Made by a program: the position numbers and the translations under genes. Below, in pieces: positions 17,175 through 24,911 of a DNA stretch of 64,000 nucleotides. Under the pieces are notes generated by a model. That model ran no database searches. It worked only from the letters and a program-made list of their open reading frames with translations, and had not been told where the DNA came from. Position 1 is the first letter of the stretch; each line of letters begins with the position of its first letter. Source of the stretch: Hymenobacter norwichensis DSM 15439 (GTDB lineage Bacteria > Bacteroidota > Bacteroidia > Cytophagales > Hymenobacteraceae); contig NZ_ATVL01000010.1 in the NCBI RefSeq assembly GCF_000420705.1, positions 372,001 through 436,000 of the forward strand. Direction: 5' to 3'.

Positions 17175-18758
17175 ATGGCAGAAGTACGTCCGGATGAAGT
17201 ATCCGCCATTCTGCGGCAGCAGTTATCCAACTTCAAAACCGAAGCCGAACTCGAAGAGGTTGGTACGGTATTGCAGGTTGGCGACGGCGTAGCCCGCATC
17301 TATGGCTTGGGCAAAGCCCAGTCGGGGGAATTGCTTGAATTTGAAAATGGCCTTCAGGCCCTAGTGCTCAACCTCGAAGAAGACAATGTAGGCGCCGTAA
17401 TGCTCGGCGACTACTCTGAAATCAAGGAAGGCGCTACGGTGCGCCGCACCAATAAAATTGCCTCTATTCAGGTGGGCGAAGGCATCGTGGGTCGCGTGGT
17501 AAACACGCTGGGTCAGCCCATTGATGGCCGTGGTCCTATCCAAGGCGAAACGTTTGATATGCCATTGGAGCGTAAGGCGCCAGGCGTAATCTACCGTCAG
17601 CCGGTAACTGAGCCCATGCAGACGGGTATTAAGGCTATTGATGCCATGATTCCGATTGGCCGTGGCCAGCGGGAACTCATCATCGGTGACCGTCAGACGG
17701 GTAAGTCGGCAGTTGCTATTGATACTATCCTCAATCAGCGCGAGTTCTTCGACCGAGGTGAGCCAGTTTTCTGCATCTACGTTGCTGTAGGTCAAAAAGC
17801 CTCGACGGTGGCCCAAGTGGTAAACTCCCTGACCAAAGGTGGCGCCATGGACTACACGGTAGTGGTTTCGGCTTCGGCTGCTGACCCAGCTCCGATGCAG
17901 TTCTTTGCTCCCTTCACGGGCGCTGCTATCGGTGAGTTCTTCCGCGATACGGGCCGTCCGGCTCTGGTTGTGTATGATGATTTGAGTAAGCAAGCAGTAG
18001 CATACCGTGAGGTGTCGTTGCTGTTGCGTCGTCCTCCGGGGCGTGAGGCTTATCCCGGTGACGTATTCTACCTGCACAGCCGCTTGCTGGAGCGCGCCGC
18101 GAAAATCAACGCTTCCGACGTTATTGCTCGCGACATGAACGACCTGCCCGACAGCATCAAGCACCTTGTGAAAGGTGGTGGTTCGCTGACGGCTCTGCCG
18201 CTCATCGAAACCCAGGCTGGTGACGTATCGGCGTATATCCCAACCAACGTAATTTCGATTACGGATGGTCAGATCTTCCTCGAAACCAACTTGTTCAACT
18301 CGGGTATCCGTCCGGCTATCAACGTAGGTATTTCGGTATCCCGTGTGGGTGGTAACGCCCAGATCAAGTCGATGAAGAAAGTGGCTGGTACACTGAAGCT
18401 GGACCAAGCACAGTTCCGTGAACTGGAAGCCTTTGCCAAATTCGGTTCCGACCTTGATGCTTCGACCAAGCTCACGATTGAGCGTGGCCGCCGCAACCTG
18501 GAAATCCTGAAGCAGCCGCAGTTCTCGCCGCAGAAAGTGGAAGATCAGGTAGCTGTTATCTACGCTGCTACCAACGGTCTGCTCGACCAGGTGCCGGTGA
18601 ACCGCGTGCGTGACTTCGAAAAGGAGTTCACCCAGACCATGCAGACCCGTCACCCAGAGGCGTTGCAAGGCCTGAAAGCTGGCAAACTCGACGACACCAT
18701 TATCGGTGCTATCCGTCAGGTTGCCAAAGACCTATCGGCCCAGTACGCTTCGAAGTAA
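17175..18758 (+). CDS. atpA: ATP synthase F1 subunit alpha
   Basis: The 527-residue subunit carries the non-catalytic nucleotide site. It shows the N-terminal beta barrel, the P-loop GDRQTGKSAVAID (near 170), the conserved VVYDDLSKQAVAYREVSLLLRRPPGREAYPGDVFY-type block, and the ISVSRVGG region. Length and motifs are normal. It is separated from atpG by a 96-nt phased-heptad inverted repeat. Confidence 0.98.
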   Translation: MAEVRPDEVSAILRQQLSNFKTEAELEEVGTVLQVGDGVARIYGLGKAQSGELLEFENGLQALVLNLEEDNVGAVMLGDYSEIKEGATVRRTNKIASIQVGEGIVGRVVNTLGQPIDGRGPIQGETFDMPLERKAPGVIYRQPVTEPMQTGIKAIDAMIPIGRGQRELIIGDRQTGKSAVAIDTILNQREFFDRGEPVFCIYVAVGQKASTVAQVVNSLTKGGAMDYTVVVSASAADPAPMQFFAPFTGAAIGEFFRDTGRPALVVYDDLSKQAVAYREVSLLLRRPPGREAYPGDVFYLHSRLLERAAKINASDVIARDMNDLPDSIKHLVKGGGSLTALPLIETQAGDVSAYIPTNVISITDGQIFLETNLFNSGIRPAINVGISVSRVGGNAQIKSMKKVAGTLKLDQAQFRELEAFAKFGSDLDASTKLTIERGRRNLEILKQPQFSPQKVEDQVAVIYAATNGLLDQVPVNRVRDFEKEFTQTMQTRHPEALQGLKAGKLDDTIIGAIRQVAKDLSAQYASK

Positions 18759-18846
18759 TTAGTTGATTGTTGGTTGTTGATTGTTGGAGGTTTGGCTAAG
18801 TAGCTGAACCTCCAACAATCAACAATCAGCAACTAACAATCAACAA
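18759..18846. repeat. Phased heptad inverted repeat between atpA and atpG
   Basis: The right arm is six consecutive heptads close to AACAATC; the left arm is the inverted version (TTGATTG words). A 19-bp stretch pairs perfectly (18774-18792 with 18807-18825), and weaker pairing continues outward by about 15 nt on each side. The element fills nearly the whole gap inside the operon. Confidence 0.88.
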
Positions 18847-18854
18847 TAAACTAA

Positions 18855-19745
18855 ATGGCTAGCTTAAAAGAAGTCCGCAACCGCATCGTATCCGTGCAAA
18901 GCACGCAGCAAATCACCAAAGCCATGAAGATGGTAGCGGCGGCCAAGCTGCGGCGGGCACAGGACAACATTCTGCGGATGCGCCCCTACGCGCAGCGGCT
19001 CAACAGCATCCTCACTAACCTTACGAGCCAAACCGATGGCGAGGTGGTAAGCGAGTATGCAGTGCAGCGGGAAGTACGCCAGGTGCTAATTATTGCCGTT
19101 ACGTCGGACCGTGGTTTGGCTGGCGCTTTCAATAGCAACGTCTTCAAAGGCGTAAACGCCCTGATTCGGGAGCGGTATGCTGCACAAGCCGCCGCTGGCA
19201 ACGTGACGATGATGGCCATCGGCAAGAAGGCACACGACTACTTCGGGAAGCGTGGGCCGCTGCTGGGCAACTACACTCATGTGTTCGGTAAGCTCTCGTT
19301 TGACACGGTACGCACGGCGGCTGAAGAAGCCATGTTGGGCTTCCGGGAAGGCCGCTTTGATGAGGTGGTGATGGTGTACAACGAGTTTCGCAACGTAGCC
19401 ACTCAAATCATCCGTACCGAGCAGTTACTGCCGCTGGTACCCGCCGAGCCAACTGCCGACGCTGCCAAGACGATGAACGTGGATTACATCTTCGAGCCCT
19501 CGAAAGAGGAAATTGTGCAGACGTTGATTCCGCAGTCGTTGAAGGTGCAACTCTACAAGGCAGTGCTGGAAAGCAACGCTTCGGAGCACGGCGCCCGCAT
19601 GACGGCCATGGACAAAGCCACCGAAAACGCTGGCGAGCTGTTGAAGTCGTTGAAACTAACCTACAACCGCACACGTCAGGCGGCTATTACCACCGAGATT
19701 CTCGAAATCGTAGGTGGTGCCGAAGCTTTGGCTGCTAGTCGGTAA
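18855..19745 (+). CDS. atpG: ATP synthase F1 subunit gamma
   Basis: The 296-residue rotor shaft has the characteristic N-terminal helix (VRNRIVSVQSTQQITKAMKMVAAAKLRRAQ) and C-terminal helix (MDKATENAGELLKSLKLTYNRTRQAAITTEILEIVGGAEAL), which form the coiled coil in the alpha3beta3 core. The middle Rossmann-like domain includes TSDRGLAGAFNSN. It ends the operon. Subunits beta and epsilon (atpD, atpC) are not found here and must be encoded elsewhere. Confidence 0.97.
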   Translation: MASLKEVRNRIVSVQSTQQITKAMKMVAAAKLRRAQDNILRMRPYAQRLNSILTNLTSQTDGEVVSEYAVQREVRQVLIIAVTSDRGLAGAFNSNVFKGVNALIRERYAAQAAAGNVTMMAIGKKAHDYFGKRGPLLGNYTHVFGKLSFDTVRTAAEEAMLGFREGRFDEVVMVYNEFRNVATQIIRTEQLLPLVPAEPTADAAKTMNVDYIFEPSKEEIVQTLIPQSLKVQLYKAVLESNASEHGARMTAMDKATENAGELLKSLKLTYNRTRQAAITTEILEIVGGAEALAASR

Positions 19746-19764
19746 GAAGTACGCTTACCCGAGT

Positions 19765-19800
19765 AAAAGGCCCGCTTCTTTTCGGAAGCGGGCCTTTTTT
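19765..19800. terminator. Terminator of the atp operon
   Basis: A perfect 14-bp stem (19765-19778 with 19785-19798), a 6-nt loop and a run of T residues follow atpG by 19 nt. The A-rich left flank means it can also act on the minus-strand HAD gene. Confidence 0.92.
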
Positions 19801-19810
19801 ATGTGGGTGT

Positions 19811-20536
19811 CTACAACTGCATATACTGCCGCTTAGCCAATTCTTTGCTAGGCTTGGGCGTTTCGGGGTGTTGTTCTAACAATTCCATAATCCGCGCCGG
19901 CGTGAGGCTAGTGAAGTCTTTTACTACGGCTAGCGGCGCCTGAAATTTGTCGGGCTTGATAGACGTGCTGAGGGCTAGGCAGCGCATACCAGCTTTGTAG
20001 GCGGCTTGCTCGCCCATTAAGGCATCCTCGAACACCAGGCACCTTTCGGGCGGTACTCCTAGCTTCTGGGCCGTAAGGGTGTAGGTGTCAGCGTGGGGCT
20101 TACCGTTGTCCACATCATCCTTGCCGACGATGACGTCGAAATACTGCCGAATATTTAGGTGGTCGATAAGGTAGCTGATAGTTTCGTTGATGGAGCCGGT
20201 GCCGAGGCCGATTTTGAAGCCGGCGGCGCGGGCCGCTTCCAGAAACGCCGTGAGACCCGCCACTTCCCGGCGCTTGTCCCAGTAAAGTGTGCGGTACAGG
20301 AATTCGCGCTGAGTGGCGTATTCTTCCAGCTCTTTCTTGGGCACGTCGTGGGTGAATACTGTTTTCAGAATGGCGGTGGCAGGCATGCCATTTAGGCGTT
20401 CCAGCAGGCGGCGGGCATTGGTAGTGAGGCCTAAGTCACGGAACAACAGCTGGAAGGCGCGGGCCTGGTAGGCAGTGTTATCAACGAGGACGCCATCCAT
20501 GTCGAAGATGAGGGCGTAGGCAGGAGTATCGGGCAT
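19811..20536 (-). CDS. HAD-family phosphatase, beta-phosphoglucomutase subfamily
   Basis: The 241-residue hydrolase starts with the nucleophile motif FDMDGVLVDNT (the first Asp forms the phospho-enzyme, the second is the acid/base). A helical cap follows, then GLGTGS (motif II) and the C-terminal GKPHADTY (motif III Lys) with VFEDALMGEQAA (motif IV). These features place it in the beta-phosphoglucomutase/DOG-phosphatase-like branch, whose substrates are sugar phosphates. The exact substrate cannot be told. It shares a terminator with atpG and diverges from the phosphatase gene on the right. Confidence 0.88.
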   Translation of the reverse strand: MPDTPAYALIFDMDGVLVDNTAYQARAFQLLFRDLGLTTNARRLLERLNGMPATAILKTVFTHDVPKKELEEYATQREFLYRTLYWDKRREVAGLTAFLEAARAAGFKIGLGTGSINETISYLIDHLNIRQYFDVIVGKDDVDNGKPHADTYTLTAQKLGVPPERCLVFEDALMGEQAAYKAGMRCLALSTSIKPDKFQAPLAVVKDFTSLTPARIMELLEQHPETPKPSKELAKRQYMQL

Positions 20537-20614
20537 AAGCAGAAAGGGGCGGCCCGGAATGTGAACCGCGTGTTACTTCTTTACGCGCACAACCCGGATT
20601 TTGCTGCTGTGGCG

Positions 20615-20643
20615 CTTGATCCTGACCTGATGGCCTATCTTTG
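20615..20643 (+). promoter_or_regulatory. Promoter of the PafA-type phosphatase gene
   Basis: TATCTTTG at 20636-20643 matches the -7 consensus; CTTG at 20615-20618 is a one-mismatch -33 with a 17-nt spacer. Transcription would begin near 20650, which supports the TTG start at 20684 rather than codons further upstream. Confidence 0.6.
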
Positions 20644-20683
20644 CCGCCTCGTACCTAAGGGGCCTTTGCCCTTACTATTCGAT

Positions 20684-22390
20684 TTGAAAAAGAGCCTGAG
20701 TTTTCTGCTGGCCGCTGCCTTGGCCGGTCCTGCCTTTGCGCAAAAACAAAAGCCCCTGCCGCGTCCTAAACTAGTAGTAGGCATTGTGGTAGACCAGATG
20801 CGCTACGACTACCTCTACCGCTATTGGAGCAAATACGGTAACGGCGGCTTCAAACGGCTGCTAGGGGAGGGGTTTAACTATTCCAACACCCACTACAACT
20901 ACGTTCCCACCTACACCGGACCGGGCCACGCCAGCATCTACACCGGCACTACGCCCTCGGTACACGGTATTGTAGGCAACAACTGGCTGGTACGCGAAGA
21001 AGGCAAGGGCACCTATGTAACCGAAGATAAAACCGTGCAAGCCGTGGGCGGTACGGCAGCGGCTGGCCAGCAAAGCCCACGCCACATGCTCACCAGCACC
21101 ATTACGGATGAGCTGCGGCTGGCTACCAACTTTCAGAGCAAGGTAATTGGGGTGTGCATCAAAGACCGGGGCTCGATTCTGCCAGCCGGGCACGCCGCCA
21201 ACGCCGCCTATTGGTACGACGGTACCAACGGGGCCTTCATCAGCAGCACGTTCTACCAGAACAGCCTGCCCGAGTGGGTGACTAAGTTCAACGCCGAGAA
21301 CCGCGCCGCGCAGTACCTCGATAAGCCTTGGACCACGCTGCTGCCCATTGCGCAGTACACCGAAAGCACCGCCGATGATGTGCCATGGGAGGGAGCCTTC
21401 AAGGGTGAAGCCAAGCCGGTATTTCCGCACGATTTGCCTATCCTTAGCGCTGGTACCAGCCCGGCCGTAACGCCCAGCCAGCCCACCGGTGCCGAGAAGG
21501 TGCCGGCTGCCGTCCGTAACCTCGACCTGATTCGGAGTACGCCCTTTGGCAACTCACTCACTGCCGATTTTGCGCTGGAAACCATCCGGGCCGAGCAGTT
21601 GGGGCAGCGCGGTCAAACCGACTTCTTGGCTCTCAGCTTCAGCAGCACCGACTATGTGGGGCACCAGTTTGGGGTGAATGCCATTGAAACCGAAGACACC
21701 TACCTGCGCCTCGACCAGGACCTGGCCCGCGTGCTCGACTACCTCGATAAGACCGTAGGGAAGGGGCAGGCACTGGTATTCCTGAGTGCCGACCACGGCG
21801 CGGCCCATTCGCCCGACTTTTTGCGCAGCCAGCGGATTCCGGCCGGTTCGGTGGGGCCACGCCTCATGCGCGACTCGTTGCAGCAGGAATTGGTGCGCCG
21901 CCACGGGGCCGGCAAGTGGGTGCTGAGCTATGAAAATCAGCAAGTGTACCTCAACCGCCCGCTTATTGCCGAGAAAAAACTGACCCTGCGCGCTATGCAG
22001 GACGAGGTGGCTGATATTCTGATTGGCTTTGCGGGCGTTACGCGCGCCATCACCGCCGACGATTTGCAGAAGTCGCACTGGGAAAGCGGCATGCTGATGT
22101 ACCTGGAAAACGGCTATTTCCCGAAGCGCAGCGGCGACGTGATGGTGGTACTGGAGCCCGGCTGGCTGGAATCGTATCAGTACCCGATAAATAAGGGCAC
22201 CACCCACGGCTCATCCGGCAACTACGACACACATATTCCGTTGGTATTTTGGGGCTGGCACGTGAAGCAGGGTCGCTCGGTAGCCCCGGCACGTATTGTG
22301 GATATTGCCCCTACGCTGGCGCAATGGCTGAATATTCAGGAGCCCGATGGCTGCACTGGCTTGCCGCTGCCGGAGGTGCTAGGCAAATAA
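20684..22390 (+). CDS. pafA: PafA-type alkaline phosphatase
   Basis: This secreted phosphomonoesterase (568 residues from TTG 20684) has a signal peptide (MKKSLSFLLAAALAGPAFA). The nucleophile threonine lies in YVPTYTGPGHASIYTG, the Asn in GNNW, and the Lys/Arg pair in KDRGS, which replace the single arginine of E. coli PhoA and define the PafA group. Zinc ligands are visible in VVDQMR, STDYVGHQFG, SADHGAA and TTHGSSGNYDTH. PafA enzymes are active even when phosphate is present, and supply phosphate in the periplasm. The reading frame is open back to an ATG-less 20561 region, but the signal peptide and promoter point to 20684. Confidence in family is high; the exact start is inferred. Confidence 0.88.
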   Translation: MKKSLSFLLAAALAGPAFAQKQKPLPRPKLVVGIVVDQMRYDYLYRYWSKYGNGGFKRLLGEGFNYSNTHYNYVPTYTGPGHASIYTGTTPSVHGIVGNNWLVREEGKGTYVTEDKTVQAVGGTAAAGQQSPRHMLTSTITDELRLATNFQSKVIGVCIKDRGSILPAGHAANAAYWYDGTNGAFISSTFYQNSLPEWVTKFNAENRAAQYLDKPWTTLLPIAQYTESTADDVPWEGAFKGEAKPVFPHDLPILSAGTSPAVTPSQPTGAEKVPAAVRNLDLIRSTPFGNSLTADFALETIRAEQLGQRGQTDFLALSFSSTDYVGHQFGVNAIETEDTYLRLDQDLARVLDYLDKTVGKGQALVFLSADHGAAHSPDFLRSQRIPAGSVGPRLMRDSLQQELVRRHGAGKWVLSYENQQVYLNRPLIAEKKLTLRAMQDEVADILIGFAGVTRAITADDLQKSHWESGMLMYLENGYFPKRSGDVMVVLEPGWLESYQYPINKGTTHGSSGNYDTHIPLVFWGWHVKQGRSVAPARIVDIAPTLAQWLNIQEPDGCTGLPLPEVLGK

Positions 22391-22450
22391 AAGCGCAGGG
22401 AATGGAATAGATTTTGGTTATTTTAAAGGATAGTTGCATTTTGCACGACT

Positions 22451-22487
22451 GTTCTTTTTAAAAGAACGTTTATTCCTGAAATCAGGA
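22451..22487. promoter_or_regulatory. Two adjacent palindromes upstream of the pyrophosphatase gene
   Basis: GTTCTTTT/AAAAGAAC (22451-22467, 1-nt centre) and TCCTGA/TCAGGA (22474-22487, 2-nt centre) lie 42-78 nt before the start codon. They may be regulator-binding sites or small leader hairpins; the regulator is unknown. Confidence 0.35.
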
Positions 22488-22528
22488 TAAATTTAGACTT
22501 CAGTAACTAGTAACCGAAACATACCTCA

Positions 22529-23113
22529 ATGGCTCATTTTAACCCGTGGCATGATGTGGAGCGTGGCAACAACGCCCCTCAAACCGTAAACGGCATCATT
22601 GAAATTCCGAAAGGCTCGAAAGCCAAGTATGAGCTAGATAAAGAAAGCGGCCTGCTCAAGTTGGACCGCGTGCTATTCTCGGCCGTGCATTATCCGGCCG
22701 CTTACGGCTTCATCCCCAAAACCTACTGCGACGACAACGACCCGCTCGACATTCTGGTGCTGTGCTCGGTTGACATCGTACCGATGTGCTTGGTGGAAGC
22801 CAAGGTAATTGGCGTGATGCAGATGATTGATGGCGACGAGGAAGACGACAAAATCATTGCCGTAGCCGCCCACGACATTTCGGTGAATCACTTCAACGAT
22901 ATTTCCGACCTGCCGCCGCACACCCTCAACGAGATGCAACGCTTCTTCGAGGACTACAAAGCCCTAGAGCACAAGCACGTAACGGTAGAGCGTTTCATGG
23001 GCCGCGAGGATGCATACCGCATCATTGATGACAGCATCAAGCTCTACAACGAGACTTTTCCGAACGGTGCCAGCTCGGAAACTGTAGAGAAAACCAGCGG
23101 CGTTGAGTTGTAA
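22529..23113 (+). CDS. ppa: Family I inorganic pyrophosphatase
   Basis: The enzyme hydrolyses pyrophosphate to phosphate in the cytoplasm, pulling biosynthetic reactions forward. The 194-residue protein contains the PROSITE-type signature DNDPLDILVL with three metal-binding aspartates. It also has EIPKGSKAKYELDKESG and the active-site YGFIPKTYC, plus the later DGDEEDDKIIAV block. Length fits hexameric or dimeric bacterial family I enzymes. It stands alone between terminator-like hairpins. Confidence 0.95.
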   Translation: MAHFNPWHDVERGNNAPQTVNGIIEIPKGSKAKYELDKESGLLKLDRVLFSAVHYPAAYGFIPKTYCDDNDPLDILVLCSVDIVPMCLVEAKVIGVMQMIDGDEEDDKIIAVAAHDISVNHFNDISDLPPHTLNEMQRFFEDYKALEHKHVTVERFMGREDAYRIIDDSIKLYNETFPNGASSETVEKTSGVEL

Positions 23114-23132
23114 GCTCTAGCGCAAGTGAAGC

Positions 23133-23170
23133 CAAGGCCCTTCCTAAACTCACGTTTGGGAAGGGCCTTG
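23133..23170 (+). terminator. Hairpin after ppa
   Basis: A 17-bp stem (23133-23149 with 23154-23170) with one G-T wobble and a 4-nt loop follows ppa by 19 nt. No strong U-tract follows, so termination efficiency is uncertain. Confidence 0.65.
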
Positions 23171-23225
23171 CTGTTGGTAGTGACCATTGAATTGACTTTT
23201 TAGTGAGTTCAACGTACTTCTTTGC

Positions 23226-23912
23226 ATGCCTACTAAGCCGTCGTCCTCTCCCGTCATTCGGTTTTTGTATGAAAACAGCCTGTTGCTGGTCGTAACGCTG
23301 CTGATGCTAGGTACGCTGGTGGGCCAGACCCTAACCGGCTGGCACGACTACAACAGTGAATTGGAGCAGATGAAGCTGCTACCGTTCACGCTGAAGCAGT
23401 ACCTAGGCTCGGGGCACTTTCTGGAGGCCACGTTCGAGAACTGGGAAAGTGAGTTCTTACAGATGGGGCTGTATGTGCTACTCACCATCTGGCTGCGGCA
23501 AAAAGGCTCATCGGAATCTAAAAAGCTGTACGAGGAAGAGGAGGTAGACAAGGAGCCTGACCCCACTAAGCCCGATGTACCAGGCCCCGTGAAGCGTGGT
23601 GGCTGGCAGTTGGCGCTTTATAAGAATTCCCTCACGCTGGCGTTTTTTGCCTTGTTCTTTGTGTCCTTCTGGCTACACGCGAAAGGCGGGGCCGAGGTGT
23701 ATAGCATTGAGCAGCAGCAGGAAGGCAAGTCTGTTGTTACAACGCTGGAGTATGTGAGCACGGCGCGGTTCTGGTTCGAGTCGTTTCAGAATTGGCAAAG
23801 CGAATTCCTGAGTATCATAGCCATTGTGGGCCTGTCTATCTACCTGCGGCAGCAAGGCTCCCCTCAGTCCAAGCCCGTTGATGCCAGTTACAGTGAAACC
23901 GGCGAGAATTGA
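23226..23912 (+). CDS. DUF6766-like four-helix membrane protein
   Basis: The 228-residue protein has four predicted membrane helices arranged as an internal duplication. Each half starts with Y(E/K)NSL and a helix, then F(E/Q)NW(E/Q)SEFL leading into a second helix that ends in LRQ(K/Q)GS. The halves are joined by an acidic, proline-rich linker (about 100-125). I recognise the pattern as DUF6766 from memory; no biochemical role is known to me. It starts 55 nt past the ppa hairpin and is followed by a prenyltransferase-like gene on the same strand. Confidence 0.7.
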   Translation: MPTKPSSSPVIRFLYENSLLLVVTLLMLGTLVGQTLTGWHDYNSELEQMKLLPFTLKQYLGSGHFLEATFENWESEFLQMGLYVLLTIWLRQKGSSESKKLYEEEEVDKEPDPTKPDVPGPVKRGGWQLALYKNSLTLAFFALFFVSFWLHAKGGAEVYSIEQQQEGKSVVTTLEYVSTARFWFESFQNWQSEFLSIIAIVGLSIYLRQQGSPQSKPVDASYSETGEN

Positions 23913-23987
23913 TTGTTATTTGATTCTGGGCTGTCAATTCGTGGGCTAGCTGTGCCTTATCCAACAATTGCCACCAACTACCACCTC

Positions 23988-24896
23988 ATGCCGCTAGAGT
24001 CGCCCCATTCGTCGAGTACTGCCCCGGTTGCTGATGCGGTGCAGGTTTCGTGGTGGCGGCGTGGTCTGGATGCCGTGCTTTATAGTAGCACTTGGCTGGC
24101 TCTGGCGGCGTTGGGCCTCACCTGGTCTACCTTCTTATTTTGGCAGGTGCACATTCCGTTTCGGCCGGGGCTAATGATTTTTACGGCCACGCTCTTTCTT
24201 TACAATATCGACAGCGTACTGCCTTATAAACACGGGCAGCCGCTGATGCTTTCCGGGCGCAAACGCTGGATGCTAGAGCACCGGCGGGAACTGCTGGCAC
24301 TGGCCATGGTGGCACTAGGTGTGTCGGGTACGTTGTTTTTTCTGGATGGTTGGCAGCACCTGATGCTGTTCCTAGGGCATCTGGCAGCTATTTCCATGCT
24401 CTACTCGCTGCCAGTGGTGAAGGTGCGCGGGCAGTGGCGCGCCCTCCGCGACTTGCCGCTGCTCAAGGTGTTTCTCATTGCCTACGTGTGGGCCGCCGTG
24501 ACGGTGTGGGTGCCCGCACTGTACCTCGACAAGTCACTTTTTGGGCCAGTAGTAGGTATTCTGTTTTTGCGGCGCTTCTTCTTCATTCTGGCTTTGGCCT
24601 TCGTCTTCGATATTCGGGACTACACCAAGGACCTGCACACCGGCACCCGCACATTTCCGGGTCTGTTCGGCGTGCAGGCCACTAAGTGGATAGCCTTGGG
24701 CGCGCTAGTGTTGGCAGGAGTACTGCTGCCCACAGGCGTGGGCGCCACCGAGGCGCTGGTGCTTACCCTACCACTACTGGCCGCCGCCGGCACTATCTGG
24801 TACGCCGAGGAATCCCGCTCCGACTACTACTACGCGCTGCTTGCCGATGGCGTAATGGTGTTTCAGTTTCTGGTGGTATACCTAGTGAAATGGTAA
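23988..24896 (+). CDS. UbiA-like membrane protein with incomplete first Asp motif
   Basis: The 302-residue protein has about eight or nine hydrophobic helices. The pattern resembles UbiA-superfamily prenyltransferases: a YNIDSVLPYKH segment at the position of the first aspartate-rich motif, and FDIRDYTKD at the second (DxxDxxxD). The first motif lacks the usual NDxxDxxxD spacing, so activity on a prenyl diphosphate is uncertain. The ATG at 23988 is preferred to an upstream TTG at 23913 because it starts just before a polar leader and the first helix. It ends 15 nt before the convergent nnr gene. Function is not assigned. Confidence 0.55.
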   Translation: MPLESPHSSSTAPVADAVQVSWWRRGLDAVLYSSTWLALAALGLTWSTFLFWQVHIPFRPGLMIFTATLFLYNIDSVLPYKHGQPLMLSGRKRWMLEHRRELLALAMVALGVSGTLFFLDGWQHLMLFLGHLAAISMLYSLPVVKVRGQWRALRDLPLLKVFLIAYVWAAVTVWVPALYLDKSLFGPVVGILFLRRFFFILALAFVFDIRDYTKDLHTGTRTFPGLFGVQATKWIALGALVLAGVLLPTGVGATEALVLTLPLLAAAGTIWYAEESRSDYYYALLADGVMVFQFLVVYLVKW

Positions 24897-24911
24897 GGCA
24901 AAAGGCCACTG

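Noticed and set aside
17361..18668. A 435-codon minus-strand frame opposite atpA
   Set aside because: Shadow of a highly conserved gene with no protein-family motif of its own.
18759..18846. CRISPR-like array
   Set aside because: The words are only 7 nt with no spacers between them and they are inverted across the centre; no cas gene is present.
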